From Gp6-AA40 sp963742105 (GTDB lineage Bacteria > Acidobacteriota > Vicinamibacteria > Vicinamibacterales > UBA2999): DNA of 64,000 nt. Of this stretch, positions 25,819 through 34,799 are shown one piece after another (the first letter of the stretch is position 1; the number at the start of each line of letters is the position of its first letter). The notes beneath the pieces are model-generated. The model was not told where the DNA came from. It ran no database searches and worked only from the letters and a program-made list of their open reading frames with translations. The stretch spans positions 1,116,001-1,180,000 of the forward strand of contig CAVUKN010000007.1 of NCBI GenBank assembly GCA_963742105.1, in the 5' to 3' direction. Both the position numbers and the translations under genes were made by a program.

Positions 25819-27249
25819 ATGGCGATTTCGCAGAAACTGCACACCAAGCTCGTCCAGAAGCTGATTCTGACGCCATCGCTCCAGCAGGCAATCAAGCTCC
25901 TGCCGATGTCCACGCTCGAGCTGTCGGAATTGCTCAACCAGGAGATGGTCGAGAATCCGATGCTGGAGGAAGTGCCGACGGAAGAACTCCAACCCGTCGA
26001 GGCGCAACAGGAAAAGCAGGAAGAACAGAAGGCCGCGGAGAAGGAGAAGGGCGACACCTGGGACGACCAGGACTACGAGTATTTCTTCGGCGACTATCTC
26101 GACGACGGCTACCGCCCGAAAACTCCCACCGAGGTCAAGGAACTTCCCCCGATCGAGAACACGCTGTCGACGGCGGCGTCGCTGTCGGATCACCTGTTGT
26201 GGCAGCTCTCGATGCAGACCGACGATACGGCCACGCGTGACATTGGCGAAGCCATCATCGGCAACCTCGATGACGACGGGTATCTGGTCGCGACGGTCGA
26301 AGAACTCGCCGCGATGGGACCATGGCCGACTGACGACGTCGAAAGAGCGCTAGCGCTCGTGCAAGGCTTCGATCCCGTCGGCGTGGCGTCACGCGATCTG
26401 CAGGAGTGTCTGCTGATTCAACTGCGCCATTTCGGTCACGGCGGGACGGCGGCGGAAAAGATCGTCATGGAGCACATGCGGCTCCTGCAGAACCACCAGG
26501 TTCCGGAACTTGCGCGCAAGCTCGGGACGTCGATCGAGGATCTGAAACAGCACATCGAGCTGATTCGGCACCTCGACCCGAAACCCGGAAGCCGGCACAA
26601 CCCCTCGCAGTCCCAGTACGTCATTCCCGATGTCTACGTCGTCAAGGTCGAAGACGCGTATGTCGCGGTGCTGAACGAAGAAGGGCTCCCGCAGCTTCGG
26701 ATCAGCCCGGCGTATCGCCGTCTGCTCGACAAGGGCACCCCGGAGAACACCGACGAGACTCGCGCCTACGTCAAGGACAAGTTCCGATCGGCGCTGTGGT
26801 TGATCAAGTCGGTGGAGCAGCGTCAGAAGACGATCCACAAGGTCGCGACCAGCATCATCAATTTTCAGCGCGACTTCCTCGATCACGGCATCGAGTATCT
26901 CCGGCCGCTCGTGCTCCGCGATGTTGCGAACGATATCGGGATGCACGAGTCGACCGTCAGCCGCGTGGTGACCAACAAGTACATGCACACGCCGCAGGGC
27001 GTGTTCGAGATGAAGTACTTCTTCCACAGCGGCATTGCCAGCTCGTACGGCGAGGCTGTCTCCTCGGTGACCATCAAGCAGCGTATCCGCAAGATCATCG
27101 AGCAGGAGGATCCACGGAAGCCGCTCAGCGACTCGAAGATCGTCAGCATCCTGCAGCGCGAAGGCCTCGAGCTGGCGCGTCGCACGATCGCCAAGTATCG
27201 CGAGGAGCTGAAGATTCCAACCTCGAACCAGCGGAAGGTTCTCTATTGA
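25819..27249 (+). CDS. rpoN: RNA polymerase sigma-54 factor
   Basis: RpoN directs polymerase to -24/-12 promoters and needs AAA+ activators. The 476-residue protein has the Gln-rich region I (QKLILTPSLQQAIKLLPMS, about 12-30), an acidic region II, the core-binding region, the helix-turn-helix and the RpoN box ARRTIAKYRE at 453-462. All hallmarks are intact. The lptB-rpoN-hpf-hprK-rapZ order that follows is the classical sigma-54 neighbourhood of proteobacteria and relatives. No -24/-12 promoter was recognised in this window. Confidence 0.97.
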   Translation: MAISQKLHTKLVQKLILTPSLQQAIKLLPMSTLELSELLNQEMVENPMLEEVPTEELQPVEAQQEKQEEQKAAEKEKGDTWDDQDYEYFFGDYLDDGYRPKTPTEVKELPPIENTLSTAASLSDHLLWQLSMQTDDTATRDIGEAIIGNLDDDGYLVATVEELAAMGPWPTDDVERALALVQGFDPVGVASRDLQECLLIQLRHFGHGGTAAEKIVMEHMRLLQNHQVPELARKLGTSIEDLKQHIELIRHLDPKPGSRHNPSQSQYVIPDVYVVKVEDAYVAVLNEEGLPQLRISPAYRRLLDKGTPENTDETRAYVKDKFRSALWLIKSVEQRQKTIHKVATSIINFQRDFLDHGIEYLRPLVLRDVANDIGMHESTVSRVVTNKYMHTPQGVFEMKYFFHSGIASSYGEAVSSVTIKQRIRKIIEQEDPRKPLSDSKIVSILQREGLELARRTIAKYREELKIPTSNQRKVLY

Positions 27250-27253
27250 ATCA

Positions 27254-27279
27254 GCCGGGACCGCGTCGCGGATCCCGGC
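27254..27279 (+). terminator. Long GC-rich hairpin after rpoN
   Basis: GCCGGGA-CCGCG-T-CGCGG-A-TCCCGGC is an almost perfect stem of 12 base pairs with a single-base loop and one bulge, just after the rpoN stop. There is no T-run. It may attenuate or process the rpoN-hpf transcript. Confidence 0.45.
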
Positions 27280-27321
27280 CTACACCGCCGGGACCGTGAC
27301 GCTGATTCCGGCCCACCAAAC

Positions 27322-27910
27322 ATGCGCCTCGAACTCACTGGCCGACACGTCCGGATCACGCCCGGCATCAAGCGCCTTGTTGACGAGCGGCTGCAGAAGC
27401 TGGATCGACTGCTGCACGACCGCGCCGTCTCTCTGCAGGTCGTTCTCTTTCTCGAAAAATATCGTCATCGTGTCGAAATGACCCTTCACGCCCGAGGCGA
27501 GCATTTCTTGCCACGGGACGGGCAGCGGCACCGACTGGGAGCTGGCGGTCAATCAGGCGCTCGGCAAGATCAACCAGCAGGCCCGGAAGCTGAAAGGGAA
27601 ATGGGACGAGGGCAAACGGCAGCGGATCTCGGCGGCCAAGGTGTCGTCCGCCGCGCCGAGGCCCGAACGCGGCGGCCGCGGCTTCGGTGAAGCGCGACCG
27701 CGAGCCGACGGGGACGGCGCCGGCCGGCAGCCGCGTGTGGTTCGCGTCCGCAGTCGCGCCGCGAAACCGATGACGATCGAGGATGCGGCCGCGGAGCTGG
27801 GCGACGGCAACGATGCCGTGATCGTGTTCAGGAACTCGTCCAACGACGCGGTGACGGTACTGTTCCGGCGAGCCGACGGGAAACTCGGGCTCATCGAGCC
27901 GGAGGCATGA
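27322..27910 (+). CDS. hpf: Long-form ribosome hibernation factor HPF (one frameshift)
   Basis: Long HPF has a ribosome-binding N-domain that inactivates 70S ribosomes and a C-domain that dimerises them. The start MRLELTGRHVRITPGIK matches the N-domain, and the end TIEDAAAELG..VIVFRNSS..VTVLFRRADGKLGLIEPE matches the C-domain. Between them the frame shifts by +1 near 27511: after HARGEHFL the continuation HGTGSGTDWELAVNQALGK is read one base later. One extra C in TTGCCAC would explain it. The reconstituted protein is about 195 residues, a normal length. It lies between rpoN and hprK, as in many genomes. Confidence 0.8.
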
Positions 27911-28008
27911 CTCGATGCACGATGCCCGATGCTCGCCGCCCGCCGAGATCGATGTCTCGCTGGGTGTAAGCATCCGGCATTGCGCATTGCGCATTGAGCA
28001 TTGACTCG
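27911..28008. repeat. Inverted repeat of GATGCCC / GCATTGC words
   Basis: The left arm (about 27912-27932) repeats CGATGCN (CGATGCACGATGCCCGATGC). The right arm (27968-28008) repeats GCATTGC. The two are imperfect complements, about 19 of 23 bases. The right arm ends at the ATG of hprK (28009). Confidence 0.65.
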
Positions 28009-29000
28009 ATGACACCCGCGGTGACGGTGTCGGGCCTGCTGAAGAGTCGACCCGACGCGATGGGTCTTCCGATCGAACTGCTCAGCGGCAATGCCGGACT
28101 CGAGCGGATCATCACCAGCCCACACATTCAGAAGACCGGGCTTGCGCTCGCCGGGTTCCACGAATATCTGCAGCCGGCCCGCGTCTTCGTGTTCGGCGAG
28201 AGCGAAGTGCGGTATCTCGAGAGCCTCGATACGACCGCGCGAATGAACATGCTGGCCGCCGCGTTCAGCCACGACATCCCGTGCGTGCTGATCACGGGCG
28301 GTTGGAACCCTCCGGTCGAACTGCTTCAGGCATCGGAGCGGTATCACGTCCCTCTGCTCAGGACCCCGGTAGCCGACTCCGGTCGCCATCGCCAAGATCA
28401 GCGGGATCCTCGACGACGCGCTTGCCGTCCGACAGGTCATACACGGCGTCCTTCTCGATGTGCTCGGTCTTGGGAGTGCTGATCATCGGCGACAGCGGCA
28501 TCGGCAAGAGCGAGTGCGCGCTCGACCTCGTCGTGCGTGGCCATCGTCTGGTCGCCGACGACACGGTCGAGGTTCGGCGGCGGGGCGATACTGTCGTGAT
28601 CGGCACGTGCCCTGAGCTGACCCGCCACCACATGGAACTGCGAGGCCTCGGCGTCATCAACATCCGGGACCTGTTCGGCGTGGCATCTACCCGTTCGTCC
28701 AAACGTGTCGAGCTGGTTGTCCAACTGGAGCGGTGGGACCCGACGCGCGAATACGATCGTCTCGGGGTCGATGAAAACACGCACGAGATGTTCGGGGTCC
28801 GGATCCCGCTCATCCGCATGCCGGTTGCCCCCGGCCGCAACCTTGCCATCCTGGTGGAAGTCGCAGCCCGCAATCAGCTGCTGCGTTCGAAGGGGCTGAA
28901 CGCCGCACGCGATCTCGCGTCGCGCCTGGAGCGCCAACTGCGTGACGCCGAGGCCGACATCGAGGCCGACGACGAGTCCGAACACGGAGGCCAGCCGTGA
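28009..29000 (+). CDS. hprK: HPr kinase/phosphorylase (two frameshifts)
   Basis: HprK phosphorylates and dephosphorylates HPr on a serine, in response to metabolic state. The N-domain (TVSGLLKSRPDAMGLPIELL..) and the C-domain with P-loop GDSGIGKSE and the HprK signature (ELRGLGVINIRDLFG) are both present, in three reading-frame segments. The first shift is near 28381 (…TPVADS then VAIAKISGILDDAL) and the second near 28474 (…LDVLG then GVLIIGDSG); each fits one extra G. Joined, they give about 329 residues, normal for the family. It is followed by rapZ, overlapping by four bases. Confidence 0.8.
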
Positions 29001-29973
29001 GCGTCCGTCCGACACGAACCCGACGTCGACCGGCAGCGGCGAGACGCGTGGTTGGAGCGACCCAGCGTCCTCCAGCCATCGTCGCGAAGCGCGGGACGCG
29101 TCGATTCGTCATTCTGACCGGCTTGTCGGGGGCAGGGAAGACCCAGGCGATTCGCGCGCTGGAGGACCTCGGTTACTTCTGCGTGGACAATCTTCCGACG
29201 CAGCTGATTCCGACGATGGCGGAGCTGATGACGCGCGACGACGCGTCGCTCGACAAGGTCGCGATTGTCGCCGATGTGCGCGAGGGCGAGTTTCTGAAGG
29301 AGTTCCCGCGTACGTTCCGCAAGTTGCAGCAGACACCCGGGGTGTATCCGACGCTGATTTTCCTCGAGGCGAGCCACAGCTCGCTGGTCCGGCGCTTCAG
29401 CGAGACCCGGCGTCCGCATCCGCTTGCGCCGGACCGGTCTGTCACCGAAGGCATCCGCGAAGAGCGCGACAAGCTGAATGACATCCGCAAGATGGCGGAT
29501 CTGATCGTCGACACATCGAACCTGACGGTGCACGAACTGCGCGACGTGTTCATGCGGATGTCGCGCGACGAGAACACGCGCGCCGAGATGGTGGTCAACC
29601 TGGTGAGCTTCGGGTATAAGCACGGTGTGCCGGTCGACGCCGACCTCGTGTTCGACGTGCGCTGCCTCCCGAACCCGCATTTCGTCGATCGTCTGCGACG
29701 GCTGACCGGACGTGATCGCGCCGTGATCCGCTACATGCGGCGGCACCCGGCCACCATCGATTTCATCGATCGACTGACATCGTTCCTTCGATTCGCGCTG
29801 CCGCACTACGTCGCGGAGGGGAAGAGCTACCTCACGGTGGCGATCGGCTGTACCGGCGGCCAGCATCGATCGGTGATGATCGCGGAAGCGTTGAAGAAAG
29901 TCGCTGTCCACGGTGAAGGGCGTCCGCCTGCGCGTCAAACATCGGGATTCGCTGAACGGCCTCCCCACAATGA
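28997..29973 (+). CDS. rapZ: RNase adapter / nucleotide-binding protein RapZ (frameshifted end)
   Basis: RapZ-family proteins bind nucleotides, and in E. coli also steer RNase E to a small RNA controlling glucosamine-6-phosphate synthase. The N-terminal Walker A is GLSGAGKTQ, followed by DNLPTQLIP and the C-domain GCTGGQHRSV. Near 29898 the frame shifts by one base, so the true end KGVRLRVKHRDSLNG is read in another frame. One extra A or G in AAGAAAGTC would explain it. In that frame there is no stop before the EIIA ATG. A further extra C in CCCC (29963-29966) would restore a TGA overlapping the next ATG, as drawn here. Confidence 0.75.
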
Positions 29974-30380
29974 TTGGCGTCGTCGTCGTCACGCACGGGC
30001 AGCTCGCAACCGAGCTGGTGAACGCTGCCGAGACCATCGTCGGCGACCTGCCGCAGTTCACTGCAGTCTCGATCGGCTGGCATGACGACACGCAGGACGC
30101 CCGTGAGGAAATCGCGCAGGCGATCGCGCGCGTGGGCGCCGCGGCCCAGGGCGTGCTGATCCTTACCGATATGTTTGGCGGGACGCCAGCAAACCTGGCG
30201 ATGACGTTCCTGGCCGGGAAACCAGGTCGAAGTGATTACCGGCGTCAACCTGCCGATGCTGATCAAGATCGCCAATGCCCGGAATCGCCGGATTTGCTCG
30301 TCATGGCACGCGACCTGCGCGAGCACGGCCGTAATGCGATCTGGGTTGCGTCCGACTTACTAAGAGGGGAGAAGGCGTGA
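29970..30380 (+). CDS. PTS EIIA component, mannose family (two compensating shifts)
   Basis: EIIA proteins of the Man family carry a phosphorylated histidine and take phosphate from HPr. The N-terminus IGVVVVTHGQLATELVNAAETI contains the conserved active-site His in VTHG. It is followed by VLILTDMFGGTPANLAMTF. Near 30223 the frame moves by one (an extra A in GGGAAACC; continuation NQVEVITGVNLPMLIKIANARNR), and near 30287 it moves back (PDLLVMARDLREHGRNAIW). The reconstituted domain is about 135 residues. No EIIB/C/D permease subunit is adjacent, so a regulatory role is likely. Confidence 0.72.
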   Translation: MIGVVVVTHGQLATELVNAAETIVGDLPQFTAVSIGWHDDTQDAREEIAQAIARVGAAAQGVLILTDMFGGTPANLAMTFLAGKPGRSDYRRQPADADQDRQCPESPDLLVMARDLREHGRNAIWVASDLLRGEKA

Positions 30381-30466
30381 GTCGAAAAACACCGGCGACC
30401 GTGCGGCCCGATTCCCATCAGAAGCGGAGTCGATCGACAGCCCCATCTGGCAGTCGGGAGTTCGCG

Positions 30467-30745
30467 ATGTTCAGCCGTGACGTCACCGTCGTGAACCAGC
30501 TCGGGCTGCACGCCCGCGCCGCGGCGCGGTTCGTTCACCTGGCGACTCGCTATCACGCGCAGATCCGCGTGGGCCGCAACACCAAGGTGATGGACGGCAA
30601 GAGCATCATGGGTATTCTGCTGCTGGCGGCAGCCCGCGGTACGACGATTACGATCAGTGCGGACGGCCCGGACGAACGGGACGCCGTGGAAGCGCTGGCG
30701 CAGCTGGTGGCGTCGGGCTTCGGCGAGGAAACGTGGAACGGTTGA
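30467..30745 (+). CDS. ptsH: Phosphocarrier protein HPr
   Basis: HPr passes phosphate from EI to EIIA and is also the substrate of HprK. From ATG 30467 the product is 92 residues, normal for HPr. His in GLHARAA is the EI phosphorylation site, and Ser in GKSIMGILLL is the HprK site; both are intact. The start is decided by GGGAG about seven bases upstream. An upstream GTG at 30377, overlapping the EIIA stop, would add 30 basic residues that HPr proteins lack. This is one of the few unbroken genes in this stretch. Confidence 0.88.
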   Translation: MFSRDVTVVNQLGLHARAAARFVHLATRYHAQIRVGRNTKVMDGKSIMGILLLAAARGTTITISADGPDERDAVEALAQLVASGFGEETWNG

Positions 30746-32501
30746 AAGGGATCGGCGTTTCGAGCGGCGTTGCCATCGGCCCCGCGCTCGTGGCCATTCA
30801 GCGCACACAGGTCATCCGCTTTCCGATTGCACCTGATCGCGTGGCCCGCGAGCTGTCGGCGCTCGATCGCGCGCGCGCGCGATCGCGTGACCAGCTGGTG
30901 CAGATTCGCGAGCGGATCGCGAAGGGCAAGGGCAGCGACCTGGCGGCCATCTTCGATGCGCAGTTGCTGATGCTCGATGACCCGATGCTGGTCGGCCGGG
31001 CGGCCAGCTGTCGTTTGTGAAGAGCGTGTCAACGCCGAGTGGGCGGTGCAACGGGCGCTCGACGAGATCGCGGTCGTCTTCGACGACGTCAAGGATCCGT
31101 ATCTGCACGATCGAAAGGGCGACCTGCACGACGTGGCGGGGCGGTTGCGCATGAACCTGCGCGACGAGAAGGGGGCGCGCGCGACCTGCTGCAGGACCTC
31201 GACACGCCCTGCGTGCTGATTGCCGACGAGCTCACGCCGTCGGTGGTGGCGCAGCTGGACTGGACACGTATCCGCGGGTTCGCGACGGATGCCGGCAGCC
31301 GCACGTACCACACGGCGATCCTGGCACGGTCACTCGGCGTTCCGGCGGCGGTCGGCCTGCACGATCTCAGTCAGCGGATCCCGCCGGGTGCGTCGGTTCT
31401 GGTCGACGGTGATACTGGCGACGTGATCATCGAGCCGTCAGCGGCCGAGCGCCAGGAAGCCGAAGCGCGCGCGCGACTCAGGTCTGCGCCAGCGGTCGAT
31501 CCGCACCATCGACGGGCCGCTGCAGACAACCGATGGCGTCGAAGTCACGCTGCAGGCCAATATCGAGCGTCCCGAGGACGTGTCGGCCGCCGTCGCCGCC
31601 GGTGCCGAAGGGATTGGGCTATACCGATCCGAGTTCATGCTGGTCGGCGGCCCGCCGGACATGGCCGCCGAAGACGAGCAGTATCACGTCTATCGACAAC
31701 TCGTCGAAGGCATGGCGCCCCGGCCGGTCACCATCCGCACGTTCGACATCGACGAGCGGCAGCTCGATCGACCACTGGTCGATGCGGCACTGGACGCGCG
31801 CTGGTTCCCCGAACAGGAACGCGCGCAGCGTGTGGGTCACGCCGGCCTGCGCGGCATTCGATTCGGCCTCGCCCAGCCTCACATCTTCAAGACGCAGGTG
31901 CGGGCACTGTTACGCGCGGCGTCGCACGGGCCGCTCCGGATCATGTTCCCGTTCGTCTCGTCGGTGCAGGAAGTCCGGACGGCGCGCATGCTGATTGATC
32001 AGGCGCGCCAGGAACTCGAGGCGCGCGGCATCACGGCGCCGACCGGTGCCGATCGGGATCATGATCGAGGTGCCGTCGGCGGCATTCACGGCATCGCTAC
32101 TGGCGCGCGAAGTCGACTTCTTCACCATCGGCACGAACGACCTGATTCAGTACACGCTGGCGGTGGATCGGACTGACGAGCGGGTGTCCGACCGGTACGA
32201 ACCGCTGCACCCGGCGGTGCTGCGGCTGTTGCGGACCGTCCGCCGCGGGGCCGCGCGGCGCGGCATCCCCGTGGCGGTCTGCGGCGAGATGGCCTCGGAT
32301 CCGCTGCTGCTGCGCCTGCTGTTGGGCTGCGGACTGTTCGCCTTCAGCATGACACCTGGGGCGCTGGCGATGGCACGGCGCGTCGTGCAGGAAACGAGCG
32401 CGGCCGAAATGCGTCAGGTGGCGACGAAGGTGCTCACGCTGGCAACGGTGGACGAGATCGAACGATTCCTCACGGAATCGTTCGCCACAGTGAGCAAGTA
32501 G
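30733..32501 (+). CDS. ptsI: Phosphoenolpyruvate-protein phosphotransferase EI (four shifts)
   Basis: EI takes phosphate from phosphoenolpyruvate and gives it to HPr. Segments in different frames together give a full-length EI: start MERLKGIGVSSGVAIGPAL; phospho-His region DAGSRTYHTAILARSLGVPA (the usual S before H is Y); GIGLYRSEFML; FDIDERQLD (an unusual variant where EI usually has DxGGDK); GIMIEVPSAA; and FFTIGTNDLIQY. Shifts fall near 31009 (extra base), 31172 (a GC-repeat change of two, or one lost), 31482 and 32044. The sum is close to 585 residues. The GTG start at 30733 overlaps HPr by 13 bases. Confidence 0.75.
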
Positions 32502-32617
32502 AGATCCGCGATGCTCAGCGGCGGTCGCCAGACCCACTTCTCAACGTCAGAGTCCGGCGATCGTCGCGCCGTGCAACGGGTGTGGTCGGGCTACGACCAC
32601 CGGCGTCATTGTGGTCG

Positions 32618-33061
32618 TCAGAATGGAATGTCGTCGTCGGTGATTGGCTCCATCGGCGGCTCGTCCATCCCGCCAGCCATCGGCGCGCCAGCCGCGCTCC
32701 ACGCTGCCACCGCGCGCCCCGCCCGCCGCTCCCGCCACCGAGCAGCGTGATCCGATCGGCCTTGATCTCCGTGGTGTAGCGCTTGTTGCCGTCCTTGTCG
32801 TCCCACTGACGGGTCTGCAGTCGTCCTTCGACGTAGATCTGCTTTCCCTTCGTCAGGTATTCCTGCAGGCTCTCAGCCTGCTTGCCCCAGAGCACCACGC
32901 GGTGCCACTCGGTTTTTTCCTGACGCTGGTTGTTGCGATCGTTCCACACCTCCGTGGTGGCCAGGTTCAGGCGTTGCCACTGCGGCTCCGCCCGGCGTGT
33001 AGCGGAGCTCCGCATCACGACCGAGGTTGCCGACCAGGATCACTTTGTTCACGCTGCCCAT
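32618..33061 (-). CDS. ssb: Single-stranded DNA-binding protein (at least two shifts)
   Basis: SSB coats single-stranded DNA in replication and repair. The start MGSVNKVILVGNLGRDAELR, the OB-fold core RQEKTEWHRVVLWGKQAE and the acidic C-tail DDDIPF are all found, but in different frames. One extra C near 32970 breaks the core (…AAVAT then LNLATTEVWN). One or two further changes lie in the Gly/Arg-rich linker between about 32680 and 32730. The ribosome binding site AAGGAG precedes the ATG. The reconstituted length is about 147 residues. Upstream lies a word-repeat spacer; the Tol-Pal operon ends just beyond it. Confidence 0.8.
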
Positions 33062-33156
33062 AACACTCTCCTTGGCGCGCGTGCGCACTGCGCGACACGG
33101 CCTCCGGGCGACACGAAGCCGCCCCTACGATCACCGTTGCGGTGACCGTGCCTCTA

Positions 33157-33240
33157 CGAATCGTGAATCGCGAATCCTGAATCGTGGGAAGGGACGAACG
33201 GCGAAGCCCGTCGTTTCACCAGGCGCGATTCACGATTTGC
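33157..33240. repeat. Inverted repeat of GAATCGT/GAATCGC words
   Basis: The left arm (33157-33184) repeats GAATCGN. The right arm (about 33223-33240) contains CGCGATTCACGATT, which is an exact 14-base complement of AATCGTGAATCGCG. The loop is about 40 bases. It lies between the cpoB stop and the ssb start, upstream of ssb on the minus strand. Confidence 0.75.
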
Positions 33241-33295
33241 TGGTCACGACAACCCAGACTCAGTATTCGGGATGCCTGTGACAGAGTAGGTCAAA

Positions 33296-34190
33296 TCACG
33301 GGCGCGCGGGAGCTGCCGCGCCCGCGGCCGGAGCCAGCTTCATCAGCCGCTGCTGCGCCAGCGTGGCATTCGTGTCCGAGGGAAACTGCTTGAGCACCTG
33401 TTCGTACGACGCACGGGCGCCAGCAAGGTCGCCCTGCCGTTCCTGCGCCACGCCACGCTTGTACAGCGCATCGGCGACGTGCTGCGATCGGGGACCCTTC
33501 TGAATGGTCTGATTGAACGCGGCAATCGCCTCGGCCGGCCGATTCAGATACAGCTGCGACTCGCCGATCCAGTACTGCGCCTCGATGGCGGCCTCGCTGT
33601 CCGCGTAGCTCGAGATCACCTGCTGGAAACCGGTGATCGCCAGCGTGTACTGGCCGGCGTCGTAGTCGCCTTTGGCTTTCTGCAGCATCTGGCCGGGAGA
33701 GCGGCCGAGGGTGTCCTGCAACGACGGGCCAGCGACCGGCGGCGGTGCGGGCGAGGCCGCGGCAGCGGTCGGTGGCGCATTCGGATCCGGTGGCAGGCCC
33801 GTCGTCGCCGCGCCCTGTGCCAGGCTGCTGCCCAGCAGCGGTGACCGTTGCGTGCAGCGCCTTGATTTCGTCGCCCATCGCTCGCAGACGCGTGTCGTTG
33901 TCCCGGACGCGCTCCGCGATCGTCCCGACGTCGCCGGCCATGTTCTTGGTCGTCAGCGCCTGGTCGGCGAAGCCCTTGCGCATCGCCTCCATCGCAGCGT
34001 CGAAACGGCCGTTCAGGGCCTTGATCGCCTCCATCGCTTGCTGGAAGGCGAGCGAGAGCTGCTGGTTCTGCTCCTGCAGCATCCGCAGTTCGGCCTCCAT
34101 CTGCATGTGCTCCTTGTTCTGGGCCGCCGCCCGGGACGGCAACGGCAGGAGCATCAGTGCGACAAGAGCGGGAATCGTGTACTTCTTCAT
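33296..34190 (-). CDS. cpoB: Cell division coordinator CpoB/YbgF (one frameshift)
   Basis: CpoB is a periplasmic TolA-binding protein linking outer-membrane constriction and peptidoglycan synthesis. It has a signal peptide ending SRAAA, an N-terminal coiled coil (MEAELRMLQEQNQQLSLAFQ) and TPR repeats (YDAGQYTLAITGFQQVI, EAQYWIGESQLYLNRPAEAI, ALYKRGVAQERQGD). The two halves are in different frames, joining near 33837 at a Pro/Ala-rich linker. It is the last gene of the Tol-Pal operon, eight bases after pal. Confidence 0.8.
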
Positions 34191-34198
34191 GGCTGACG

Positions 34199-34777
34199 CT
34201 ATTTTGACGTGATCACGAACTGGGCGCGCCGATTCTTCGACCACGAGTCTTCAGTATGGCCAGGGTCGAAGGGGAATTCCTTGCCGTAGCTGACCGTGCG
34301 CAGCCGATCGGGCGAAATGCCCAGCGAGACGAGATAGGTCTTCACCGCGATCGCCCGCCGTTCACCGAGCGCCAGGTTGTACTCGGCCGTGCCACGCTCG
34401 TCGCAGTGACCCTCGACGGTGACCACCCAGGTACCGTATTTCTGAGCAGGTCGGCATTCGCGCTGACGACCTCCCTCGCGGTGTCGTCAAGATCAGCGCT
34501 GTCGAGCGGGAAGAAGGCCGGCTTCAGCGGCGAGTCGCGATTGAGATCGTCGAGCGGCGCGTTGCTGAGGCGATCGTCGGCGAGCGGCTGCGGAGGGACC
34601 GGCAAGTCCTCGGTCACGCTGCGCGGCGGCTGTGTCAACGGCGGCGTGGGCAGGGGGCGTGTTGTTCGCCGCCGGCGGCGGAGGCTGCGGGATCGGAACC
34701 GGCTGGGTCTTCTTGCCGCAGGCCGAGACCAGAACCGACGTGGCAAGCAGCGTGACGAGGGTCAGTTTCAGGCGCAT
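34199..34777 (-). CDS. pal: Peptidoglycan-associated lipoprotein Pal (two shifts)
   Basis: Pal anchors the outer membrane to peptidoglycan. The lipobox LVSAC is at residues 15-19 or so, followed by a Pro-rich linker and the OmpA-like domain (LDDTAREVVSANADLL.., VEGHCDERGTAEYNLALGERRA, DRLRTVSYGKEFP). Peptidoglycan-binding residues in the EGHxDxRG motif are present. The frame changes in the linker near 34660, and again near 34445, where one missing A (LLR-KYGTWVV) would explain it. Length when joined is about 192 residues. Confidence 0.82.
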
Positions 34778-34799
34778 CGAATCCTCGTGAAAAAGATGT

